Shown in pieces: positions 37,517 through 45,497 of a DNA stretch of 64,000 bases. The translations under genes and the position numbers were made by a program. The notes beneath the pieces are model-generated. The model did not search any database. It was not told the origin of the DNA and saw nothing but the letters and a program-made list of their open reading frames with translations. The stretch is from Mesorhizobium onobrychidis (GTDB lineage Bacteria > Pseudomonadota > Alphaproteobacteria > Rhizobiales > Rhizobiaceae), in contig NZ_CP062229.1 of the NCBI RefSeq assembly GCF_024707545.1, positions 5,437,501 to 5,501,500 of the forward strand, written 5' to 3'. The first letter of the stretch is position 1. Every line of letters starts with the position of its first letter.

Positions 37517-37765
37517 TCAGGCATCCTGCCATGGCGTGTGCAGAATGTCGGCGCCCGGCTGCTCGTCGAACAGTACCGCGCAGCCGCGCTCCCACGCCAC
37601 CGGCGACAGGGCGTTGGCCACGATTTCGTCCGGCGAGATGAAATCCCCGGTCAGCACCCGCAACTCTTCCACGGCTTTGGCCATCGACACCAATCGCCCG
37701 GCGGCGCGGCCGGTCGTGCAAGCGTTGATGACGGAAACGAGATCGATCATTTCGAAGTGGCCCAT
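37517..37765 (-). CDS. Hypothetical small protein downstream of the SIR2 gene
   Basis: 82 residues from the ATG at 37765: MGHFEMIDLVSVINACTTGR, then RLVSMAKAVEELRVLTGDF and VAWERGCAVLFDEQPGADIL. The composition is protein-like with an amphipathic helix, but I recognise no family. It is on the same strand as the SIR2 gene, 142 nt downstream of its stop, so co-transcription is possible but not shown. Confidence 0.5.
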   Translation of the reverse strand: MGHFEMIDLVSVINACTTGRAAGRLVSMAKAVEELRVLTGDFISPDEIVANALSPVAWERGCAVLFDEQPGADILHTPWQDA

Positions 37766-37907
37766 CCTAGGCCTCCGCAAACAGCGTCCCTTTCCGGCTA
37801 TGAACGTCGCAGCGATCGACAATGTTCCCGGCCTGGTCGAACCGAGCGAGTTTTCCGAACTTGCCGGTCAACCATTCGGTTTCAAGCGCGGTGCATCACA
37901 TCGCTTT

Positions 37908-38729
37908 TCAAGTGTTGTCTATCCCGTCCTTGAGCTTGCTCAGGAATGCCACCAGAGCATCCTCCGGCCGATTGGCCTCCTCGGTCAGCATGTCGATGCC
38001 CCAGCGTCCGAGGACCGCTTCCTGGACGACGCTCGGTTGCGGCATGAAGACGAACGATTTCGGACGGTTCTTTTCGTAGCCGGACCGGCGCCAGGTTTCC
38101 CAAAGCCGATACAGCAACAGACGGATGTTCATGTCGGACATGCTGTAGCCGATGAACAGGATGGTGCGCCCCAGTGCGTCGGCGCGAAACTTCACGTCCA
38201 ATGGCGACTCGAACGAGAGCCGCTCGAAATAGTCGGACTCCGCCAGGACCAGAGATGCATCGTCGTCGAAATCGCCGTGGTATTTGATGATCTGGGCAAC
38301 CTCACCGTTCACCTTGGCGATATCCTTGGCATTGGCCACTTTTACGAACGGGCGGTCGTGGACTTCGAACGCAACCTCAAGGTTCCGATCATAGTTGGTG
38401 GTGTAGATGATCGGGAAATCGAGTGACACGATCAGCTTGTGGATCGCCGATCCCTTGACTTTTTCCCGCGAGACGCTCCATTCGCGATCCATCCAGCTGC
38501 GCAAGGGACCGAGACCCCCATTCTTCAGCCGGTAATATTCGGCAAGAGCCTGGTAGCTGGGTTCAGGCATGTCGACCATGTCGCGGTCGAGGCCGAGTTC
38601 ATCCTCCATATGCTCGATGAGCTTCTGCCAGGATGGCAGGCCGACGCTCATCGACACCCCCGCCCCAACGAACAAGATCGCTCGTCGCTCTTTCACGGAT
38701 TGAGCCAGTTGCTCGAGTGCAGACGGCAT
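37908..38729 (-). CDS. Standalone SIR2-domain protein (candidate NADase, anti-phage defence type)
   Basis: 273 residues from the ATG at 38729 (MPSALEQLAQSVKERRAILF). SIR2 motifs are in order: GAGVSMSVGLPSW at 22-34, TTNYD at 110-114, the catalytic-type His in KYHGDF at 151, and FIGYSMSDMNIR at 192-203 (GxSxxDxxI). There is no zinc-finger module as in protein deacetylases and no extra effector domain. SIR2-like proteins of this build are NAD-cleaving effectors in several bacterial defence systems. Three 18-bp repeats lie just upstream. Function here is inference. Confidence 0.85.
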   Translation of the reverse strand: MPSALEQLAQSVKERRAILFVGAGVSMSVGLPSWQKLIEHMEDELGLDRDMVDMPEPSYQALAEYYRLKNGGLGPLRSWMDREWSVSREKVKGSAIHKLIVSLDFPIIYTTNYDRNLEVAFEVHDRPFVKVANAKDIAKVNGEVAQIIKYHGDFDDDASLVLAESDYFERLSFESPLDVKFRADALGRTILFIGYSMSDMNIRLLLYRLWETWRRSGYEKNRPKSFVFMPQPSVVQEAVLGRWGIDMLTEEANRPEDALVAFLSKLKDGIDNT

Positions 38730-38807
38730 GGCCAACTCACCAGGCAATGATCCAACACAACTGCGAAAGGCGCCCTCTGTTCCGGAGAGGCGGATCACCG
38801 CCAAGTC

Positions 38808-38861
38808 TGTTCAGAAAATCTGGGGTGTTCAGCAAACGGGGTGTGTTCAGCAAATGCGGCG
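38808..38861. repeat. Three tandem 18-bp repeats
   Basis: Units TGTTCAGAAAATCTGGGG (38808-38825), TGTTCAGCAAACGGGGTG (38826-38843) and TGTTCAGCAAATGCGGCG (38844-38861) share TGTTCAG.AAA and a GC-rich end. They lie between the divergent SIR2 gene (start 38729) and the membrane protein gene (start 38912) and could be operator sites. Confidence 0.75.
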
Positions 38862-38911
38862 CAGTCTGGAACCGCTGAGGCAGATCGAAGTTTGGTTGCC
38901 AGGGAGAGACC

Positions 38912-39238
38912 ATGATGGCCGCACGACGAGATCAGACGCCCGCCAAAGCGAGAGGCGATATTCAGGCCGGGGCGACGCAGGACAAGACCCCGGGGTTCGA
39001 CCCTGCCGCCGCACCTGAAGCGACCGACGCCGAAGCGGCAGATGTGCCGAGCCCTGTCGCCGAGGCTCGTCCACGGCGACAGCCAGAGTTCACGAATGAA
39101 GCAAGCTTCGCCAATGCGATGCGGCCGGTAGAAAGCGAGCCTGGTCTTCGGCCTGGCAAGAACTGGCCGGTGCTGGTGATTGCCGCAGTCGTTCTCGTAG
39201 CGGCCGCGGTCTTCGTGATAGCAGCCATGCTGGGCTAG
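38912..39238 (+). CDS. Small single-span membrane protein with disordered N-terminus
   Basis: 108 residues from the ATG at 38912. The first 80 residues are Ala/Pro/Glu-rich and low complexity (DPAAAPEATDAEAADVPSP); the C-terminus is one membrane span, PVLVIAAVVLVAAAVFVIAAM, ending in LG. GGGAGAG upstream supports the start. No family is recognised. It is divergent from the SIR2 gene across the tandem repeats. Confidence 0.65.
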   Translation: MMAARRDQTPAKARGDIQAGATQDKTPGFDPAAAPEATDAEAADVPSPVAEARPRRQPEFTNEASFANAMRPVESEPGLRPGKNWPVLVIAAVVLVAAAVFVIAAMLG

Positions 39239-39257
39239 GGAGTAGGTTTCCGAGCTT

Positions 39258-40176
39258 ATTCGTACGCGAAGCAAAATCATTGTGCGCATCGGTCGCGACT
39301 ATCGCAGCCTGGCCGAAAGCGACTGCGATCGGTTCAGGGCCCTAACCAGGTCGCCGATGGCATACACCCATCGACCGAAGTCCGCTGATGCTTGTCGACG
39401 ACGACATAGCCCTCGTCGCAGCATTCGATGCCCATTGCCAGCGCGAGTTCGGAACGCACCCGGCATCCCATCGCCGGATAGATGACGTCGAAATGGCGCA
39501 TCTCGCCGTCCTTGAGGACGGCCTGGTAGCCGCTGTCGGTGGGAACAAACTTTTTGAACGCGTCGCAAACAGCAATGTTCTCTTCCATGGCCACGCGCCG
39601 TGTGCTGGTGGAAAAATCGGGGAGATAGCATGCGAGCATTGTGACGTGCTGCGTATACTGCTTGAGGAACAAGGCCTCTCGCAGTGCCTTCGCCTCGTGG
39701 CCGATGACCGCGACCTGACGATCTATGACCTCGTAGCCGTCACAAACCGGGCAAAGGCGTACGCTGCCTCTGGCGATGGCCTCGCCCAGACGCGGAATTG
39801 CCGGCACGACGTCGACGATACCTGTCGCCAGGAATACCTTGCGGGCGACAATCCGCCCCGCGTTGGTCTCGGCGCCAAACCCGCCTACGGTCGGCTCGAT
39901 CGATGACGCCTGATCCTGCACCAGTGTCGCTCCGTATTCGGCGGCCTGCGCACGAAGGCGCTGCAGAAGATCGGGGCCGCTGATCCCTTCGGGAAATCCC
40001 GGGCAGTTACGGCTTTGCGCAATCAGCATCGCGCGCGATTCACCCGCGTCGACCACGACGACCCGATGACGGAACCTGCCGAGATAGACAGCGGCCGCCA
40101 GCCCCGCAGGTCCGCCGCCAACAATGAGAACATCCACTTCAGTCGCGGATGAGGCTGAATGTCGGCGTTTGCGCAC
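39258..40176 (-). pseudogene. Thioredoxin-reductase-like FAD oxidoreductase with C-terminal frameshifts
   Basis: From a GTG at 40176 the protein reads to VDVLIVGGGPAGLAAAVYLGRF (FAD loop), CPVCDGYEV (the CxxC pair) and the NAD part up to RTSVDG; the expected VYAIGDLVRALN motif that closes the FAD site is in a second frame, and IAVAFGQAAIVATDAHND in a third. So two single-base losses, at about 39365 and 39320, break the last 35 residues. The catalytic core is otherwise intact. A real gene in relatives would end near 39270. Confidence 0.7.
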
Positions 40177-40262
40177 GGGTTGATCCAGCCGCGCCGAACG
40201 CACTCGTGGGAAAGATGTTCCCGCGCTGAAATCGAAGCCGCGACATCCGTCGCGGCACGGCA

Positions 40263-40736
40263 TCACCACTCGATCGCCGGTCGCGCGATCATCAGCCAGA
40301 AAATCCCGAGGACGGCAGCAAAGGCGGGAAAGCCAAAGGCGAACCACAGCCAGAAAAGCCTGCTATACCGGGCCGGCAGCGGGGTCCCTGCTTTGGCGGC
40401 TTCGGACGCCAGATTGCGCATCTCCATCTGCATCCATACCACCGGCAGCCAGAACACACCGGTGACGATGTAGAGTGCGATGGAAAGCACGATCCAGCCT
40501 TCGGAGAGCGCGTAACCCGCCTGCCAGGCGAGCGCGACGCCGGTTATCGGCTGCGCCACGACGGCGGTTGCCGTGAAGAGAAAATCGGCGATCACCACGA
40601 TGCGCGCCACTGCCGCAACTGTTGCTGTGTTGCCGGTCCTGTGGGCGAGAAGCATGAAGAAGGCAATGCCGGCGCCGGTGCCAAGCAGCACGCTGGCACC
40701 TATGACATGCAGGAACTTCAGCACGAAATAGAGCAT
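40263..40736 (-). CDS. DUF2269-family membrane protein
   Basis: 157 residues from the ATG at 40736. Four membrane spans are visible (YFVLKFLHVIGASVLLGTGAG; IVVIADFLFTATAVVAQPITG; LSIALYIVTGVFWLPVVW; LFWLWFAFGFPAFAAVLGIFW). LHVIGASVLLGTGAGIAFF is the typical start of DUF2269, which often accompanies oxidoreductase or DoxX-like genes. Its start shares one base with the stop of the SDR-DoxX gene (TGATG), so the pair is translationally coupled. Function is not established. Confidence 0.85.
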   Translation of the reverse strand: MLYFVLKFLHVIGASVLLGTGAGIAFFMLLAHRTGNTATVAAVARIVVIADFLFTATAVVAQPITGVALAWQAGYALSEGWIVLSIALYIVTGVFWLPVVWMQMEMRNLASEAAKAGTPLPARYSRLFWLWFAFGFPAFAAVLGIFWLMIARPAIEW

Positions 40737-42022
40737 CAGCGCTCCTCCAGGATTGCCAAGGCAACGAAGTGAAGGACGATGATCGGCAAGACCTTCAGGA
40801 ACGGCCCAAGCGGTTCGTTCCACAGGTCCGGGCGCAGGAAAGTGCCCACGATCAGATAGAACAGCGAGAGCGCGATGCCGGCGTAGAGGCCTTTTCGCGC
40901 CGTTGGCCGCCAGGCTATGAGTGCGCCGACGACGACGTCGGCAAGAGCGCCGGCGATCACGGCAGGCGCCGACAATATGCCAGCCCCCGTGCTTTGCATA
41001 AGGCCGATGCCGTTGCCGTAGCCAGTGGTCAGCGACACAATCCCCGTCATGATCCAGAAGAACGGCAGGACGACGAAGATTACAGGCTTGGCGACATAAA
41101 GCCCGGCGAACCATTTTTCCTGCACCGTTGCCGGATTAAGCGCGAGGAACTGCGCCAAGCTTTGTGGCCGTATGCCGGTCAAGGAAATCCAGTCCGATGG
41201 ATCTCCGAGCGCCCCTCGCGTGATCTCCCTGGCGGCGTTGGTGCGCATCGGAGGCCGCCAGCCGAGCATCCCGGCAAGATCGCCGAGGCGGTAGAGAAGC
41301 CGCGCAACCCATCCCGGCAAGGCAAGCCTGGGCACGGGAGCCCAGCCGAGCCAGCGGCGGAAAGTGCCGACAATCTCGTCCATGGTCAGCTGTTCGGGAC
41401 CTGCAAGTTCCAGCGCCAGACGAGACGGACTGCCGGGATTGAGAAAGAAGAGCACCGTCGAGACCACATCCTCAAGCTGCACGACCTGTAGCCGGCCGGT
41501 ATCTGGCATTGACGGCAGGACCGGCAGCGAGGCCAGACCGCGAAACAATGCACTGGCCCCAAACACAGGCCGGCCGAGCACTACGGAAGGGCGAAGGATT
41601 ATCCAGTCCAGATCAAGCGCCATGAGGGCCTGATCGCCAGCATACTTCGTCGCCGAGAACGACGACGGCTGTGCCCGATCGACACCCATTGCCGAGAAGT
41701 GGATCACCTTGGTAACGCCGGCGCGCGCGCAGGCGCGAAAAAGAGCCGACGCCGCATCGCGATGAACTTGTCCGGTCTTTTCGCGAGGGCTGTCCTGCAG
41801 AACCCCGGAACAGTTCACGACGGCATCGATGCCGGCCAGATGCGGCAGCCAATCTTCAGGGCGTAGCGCGGTCGCCATGTCCAGCACCAGCAATTGGTAG
41901 TCGCGGGCTGCATTTGCCCGTGGGCTACGGACGATGCCGACCACTTCATGTCCTTCGGAAACGAGGCGGGCGCAGACCGAAGCGCCGATCAGGCCGGTGG
42001 CGCCAACAACGAGAATTCTCAT
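40736..42022 (-). CDS. NAD(P)-binding epimerase/NmrA-type domain fused to DoxX-like membrane domain
   Basis: 428 residues from the ATG at 42022 (MRILVVGATGLIGASVCARL). The first 290 residues are an atypical SDR with GATGLIGA near the N-terminus, VVNCSGVLQDSP near residue 85 and SATKYAGDQAL near 140 (Tyr-Lys substitutes for the catalytic YxxxK). From residue 305 four membrane spans form a DoxX-like domain. Fusions of these two are known in proteobacteria; the membrane part may anchor the reductase to the quinone pool. Substrate unknown. Confidence 0.87.
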   Translation of the reverse strand: MRILVVGATGLIGASVCARLVSEGHEVVGIVRSPRANAARDYQLLVLDMATALRPEDWLPHLAGIDAVVNCSGVLQDSPREKTGQVHRDAASALFRACARAGVTKVIHFSAMGVDRAQPSSFSATKYAGDQALMALDLDWIILRPSVVLGRPVFGASALFRGLASLPVLPSMPDTGRLQVVQLEDVVSTVLFFLNPGSPSRLALELAGPEQLTMDEIVGTFRRWLGWAPVPRLALPGWVARLLYRLGDLAGMLGWRPPMRTNAAREITRGALGDPSDWISLTGIRPQSLAQFLALNPATVQEKWFAGLYVAKPVIFVVLPFFWIMTGIVSLTTGYGNGIGLMQSTGAGILSAPAVIAGALADVVVGALIAWRPTARKGLYAGIALSLFYLIVGTFLRPDLWNEPLGPFLKVLPIIVLHFVALAILEER

Positions 42023-42199
42023 CGGACCCAGATCTCCGGTAGCGGCAACCACGAGACCATCGCCGTCCTATTCGGCGCGTGCCTCCTCGATGCCGTCGAT
42101 GTTTTTCCGGCGCTGCGAAAGCACACGTCTCCCAGCCAGCTGTTCAAGGGTGATGGTGACCACAGGCAATCAAGTCGAAGGCCGTGACGTTTACCGGTA

Positions 42200-42378
42200 T
42201 TTACAGTGCACGCTTGTAGCGTTGCTTCCAGCGCCGTCAGAATCAAGCCGAGCACCACCGGGTTAAGATCCAACCGAACCAGGCCGAGACCCCCGCCGAT
42301 AGCCAGTACGGTCAGGCAGACGAGACCCACGACGATTTCAGGCCAGCCGGGCCGAGCGGGTGCGGCTTTTCCGTTCAT
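42200..42378 (-). pseudogene. N-terminal fragment of CPBP-type membrane protein
   Basis: From an ATG at 42378 the frame gives MNGKAAPARPGWPEIVVGLV, a membrane span LTVLAIGGGLGLVRLDL and NPVVLGLILTALEATLQ, resembling the start of rhizobial CPBP intramembrane protease-like proteins. It then continues as an unrelated, low-quality frame. The remaining spans and the EExxR/HxxxB motifs are missing. Family assignment is tentative. Confidence 0.4.
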
Positions 42379-42490
42379 TGCTTCTCTTCTGAGATGATAA
42401 GGGCCGATCAACAAGCGTGGGATGACGAGGCCCGATGCGTGTTCAACTCGTTGCGGCGCATCGTTCTGAATGCTCGTCATCCCATTCAGG

Positions 42491-43145
42491 TTAGCTCACG
42501 GCGCTTGGCACCGGCGTGTTTAGCAACTGCTGTTCCCACAGGAACGCGATGCCGCTGCCACCGACATGATACTTCAGTATGTCCGACAGCTCGGCGGCAT
42601 GCTCGGTCCGGGCCCAGTCGCGCTGCCATTCGGACGCCAGCGCCAGCCAGGTCATCATGTTCGCGCCGGCCGCGATCATCCGTTGGATGGCGACCTCGTG
42701 GGCCTCGACCGAAGTCCCTCCCGAAGCGTCGGTGATGACCGTCACATCCCAGCCGTCGCCGAGAGCCTGGATAACCGGCATCGCGACGCATATCTCGGTC
42801 CAAAGGCCGGCGATGATCAGCTGCTTGCGGCCCGTCGCCTTGACCGCGTCCACGACCTTCTTATCCTCCCAGGTGTTGATGAACGTCCGGTCGATCACCT
42901 CCTGTCCAGGAAACACATCGGTGATCTGGGGGAAGAGCAGACCGCCCCGGTCGGCAAATCACGCTGGTCAGGATGGTGGGGACGCCGAAGGCCTTGGCTG
43001 CCTTCGCCAGCGCCGTTGAATTGTTCACCACCATCTGTGGATCGTGGCTGTTCAGGTTCGCAAGCTGGTAAGGCTGGTGGTCGATGAGAACGAGTACCGA
43101 ATCTTCGGGACGAAGAAGCGAATCCAGGCCGTTACGAAAAGTCAT
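42491..43145 (-). pseudogene. YcaC-type isochorismatase-family hydrolase, frameshifted
   Basis: From the ATG at 43145 the frame reads MTFRNGLDSLLRPEDSVLVL, IDHQPYQLANLNS (catalytic Asp in IDHQ) and GVPTILTSVI, then the frame shifts near 42960 and the protein resumes as ADRGGLLFPQITDVFPGQ, TGRKQLIIAGLWTEICVAMP (catalytic Cys near the end) to a stop at 42491. One extra T in GTGATTTGCC accounts for the break. The active-site Asp, Lys and Cys are all still encoded. It is divergent from the LysR gene, 153 nt apart. Confidence 0.8.
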
Positions 43146-43298
43146 GAGTACATCCTCTGCTGCCATTTTGAGTGAGATTGGTTCGCCAAGAGACATGCGC
43201 CGACTGCGGCGCTGTCTGGAGGTGGTATTGCCGTTCCCATACGGGATGCGATAGTGCTCCGTTGTGCCAAGCTGTGTCGCAGAAACAGGAACACTGAA

Positions 43299-44192
43299 TT
43301 GGACATCGAAGACCTGCGGACATTCGTGGAAGTCGCTGATGCGGGGGGAGTCTCGGCCGCCGCGCGCCGGCTCGGCGTATCCAAGTCAATCGTCAGCCGG
43401 CGACTCTTCCGGCTTGAAGCGGAACTTGGCGCCCAGCTCCTTGCACGAACCACCCGCGGCGCCGCTCTCACAGAAGCCGGGGTCACGTTTCGCGACCACG
43501 CAGCCAGGGTCAGCGCCGAGATCGACTTGGCCAGGGAAACGATTCTACCAGCCGGTGACCTTCGCGGCCGCCTGCGAATTGCCGTGCCGCTTTCTTTCGG
43601 CCCGACTCACCTCGCCCCCGTGCTCGCGGACATGGCGCGACACCACCCGCACCTCCACATCCATACCTCCTACAGCGATCGCTTCGTCGATCTCATCACC
43701 GAAGGTTTTGATTGTGCGATCCGGGTTGGCTACCTTCAGGATTCCAACCTGATCGCGAGACGTGTCGGGCCGATCTATGGGAAACTGGTCGCCAGTCCGG
43801 ACTATATCAAAGCGCATGGGTCGCCTGAGACGCCGGATGAGCTCGCTGCCCATCAGTCCCTCATGCAGGGAACCGAAGCCTGGCAACTCATGGATGGCGA
43901 CAAGATCGTCACGGTTCAGCCGCAGGGCAGGTTCAAGGCCGACAACGCTACGGCGCTCGCCGCCGCAGCAGCAGCAGGACTCGGCATCGCTTGGCTCCCC
44001 GATTGCATCACCTATGACTATGTGGTCTCCGGCGCGCTCGTTCCGATCATGACACGCTATCCGCCACCGCCAGCGGGTGCATATGTCATCCGACCGCCGG
44101 GTCAGCATCCGGCACGGAAGATACGGATACTCACCGAAATGCTGATCGAGCATTTCGAACGAAATCCCCACCTCTGGGGTCTCGACCGGTAA
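43299..44192 (+). CDS. LysR-family transcriptional regulator
   Basis: 297 residues from a TTG at 43299, giving the usual start LDIEDLRTFVEVADAGGVSA; AGGA lies upstream. The N-terminal HTH is SAAARRLGVSKSIVSRRLFRLE, followed by the periplasmic-binding-like effector domain (GRLRIAVPLSFGPTHLAPVL, GFDCAIRVGYLQDS). The divergent, frameshifted isochorismatase gene is its probable ancestral target. Effector molecule is unknown. Confidence 0.92.
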   Translation: MDIEDLRTFVEVADAGGVSAAARRLGVSKSIVSRRLFRLEAELGAQLLARTTRGAALTEAGVTFRDHAARVSAEIDLARETILPAGDLRGRLRIAVPLSFGPTHLAPVLADMARHHPHLHIHTSYSDRFVDLITEGFDCAIRVGYLQDSNLIARRVGPIYGKLVASPDYIKAHGSPETPDELAAHQSLMQGTEAWQLMDGDKIVTVQPQGRFKADNATALAAAAAAGLGIAWLPDCITYDYVVSGALVPIMTRYPPPPAGAYVIRPPGQHPARKIRILTEMLIEHFERNPHLWGLDR

Positions 44193-44462
44193 AGCACTGA
44201 CATCCGCGAAGCCTTGGCAGACGACGCGCTCGCCTGTGGGCCACCGGCCTCAGCGACATTATTGCCTGCACGTTCCACTTTCCGCGACACAGTTTGGCGC
44301 ATTGCGTGGCTAGCTGCGGAGACGGCCGCTCGCTAGTTCGGGCCGGCGTCGGGCGGGTAGTACTCAACCCGCTCACGCTGTGCAGATTGACGGAAACCGG
44401 GCATTCGCCTTCTCATCGGCGAGGGGCGAGGCCGCCCGGAAGCCCAGGAGAGGATGACGCGC

Positions 44463-45398
44463 ATGAGTTGGAACCCAGCAATCGAACCGGGCTGCCCCGA
44501 TGAGGTTGGCCTCGACGCGATCGAAACCCTCATCGTTCCGCGTTCCCGCGACCTTGGCGGTTTCGAGGTTCGGCGCGCCCTGCCGGCGCCGAAGCGGCAG
44601 ATGGTCGGGCCGTTCATCTTCTTCGATCAGGCCGGCCCGGCCGAGTTGCTGACCGGCCAGGGCATCGATGTCCGGCCACACCCGCATACCGGTCTCGGCA
44701 CCGTTACGTACCTTTTTCGCGGCGACTTCCATCACCGGGACAGCACCGGGGCCGACCAGATCATCCGTCCCGGCGAGTTGAACTGGATGGTCGCCGGGCG
44801 TGGCGTTACCCATTCGGAGCGCACGTCCGCAGCGGCCCGAAGCGGTCCGAACAGTCTGTTCGGGATCCAGACCTGGCTGGCTCTGCCCGAAAGCCATGAG
44901 GACATGGCGCCCACGTTCGAGCATCACGGCAAGGAGGCGCTGCCGGTGATCGAGGACCGTGGCGTCTCGGTTCGGCTTATCCTTGGGAACGCCTACGGCA
45001 AGCACGCCCCCGCGACGATGTTCTCGGAGACATTCTACGCCGATGTGAAGCTCGAAGCAGGAAGCCGGCTGCCAATGCCGGACGATCATGAGGACAGAGG
45101 CATCTACATCGTCGAAGGCTCGATATCGATCGCCGGCCAGGATTACGAGGCACCTCAGATGATGGTCTTCCGCCCGGGCGACAGGATCACGGTCTCGGCC
45201 GGCGGCCAAGGCGCGCAACTGATAGTCCTCGGCGGCGCAACGCTCAGCGGACCGCGCTATATCTGGTGGAACTTCGTCGCCTCGTCCCGGGAGCGAATCG
45301 AAGAGGCCAAGGTCGAATGGCGCGCTGAGAACTGGGGCAAGGGACGCTTCGATCTCCCGGTCGATGACCGGGATGAGCATATTCCTCTTCCGGACTGA
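44463..45398 (+). CDS. Pirin-family bicupin
   Basis: 311 residues from the ATG at 44463 (MSWNPAIEPGCPDE); an ATG 9 nt upstream is also possible. The N-terminal cupin carries the metal ligands in DVRPHPHTGLGTVTYLFRG (two His) and FHHRDS, with a further His/Glu at VTHSERT; the second cupin contains EDRGIYIVEGSISIAG. Bacterial pirins often have quercetinase activity or bind enzymes such as pyruvate dehydrogenase. Function here is unknown; gene neighbours are unrelated. Confidence 0.93.
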   Translation: MSWNPAIEPGCPDEVGLDAIETLIVPRSRDLGGFEVRRALPAPKRQMVGPFIFFDQAGPAELLTGQGIDVRPHPHTGLGTVTYLFRGDFHHRDSTGADQIIRPGELNWMVAGRGVTHSERTSAAARSGPNSLFGIQTWLALPESHEDMAPTFEHHGKEALPVIEDRGVSVRLILGNAYGKHAPATMFSETFYADVKLEAGSRLPMPDDHEDRGIYIVEGSISIAGQDYEAPQMMVFRPGDRITVSAGGQGAQLIVLGGATLSGPRYIWWNFVASSRERIEEAKVEWRAENWGKGRFDLPVDDRDEHIPLPD

Positions 45399-45497
45399 CC
45401 GGCGCTGATAAGGTGATCGCGCGGACGCGGCTCGGGCGGTCGAGGACGACATGAACGATGTCGCGTGCCGGTTGAATGCTGGATGGAGACAGCGAAA

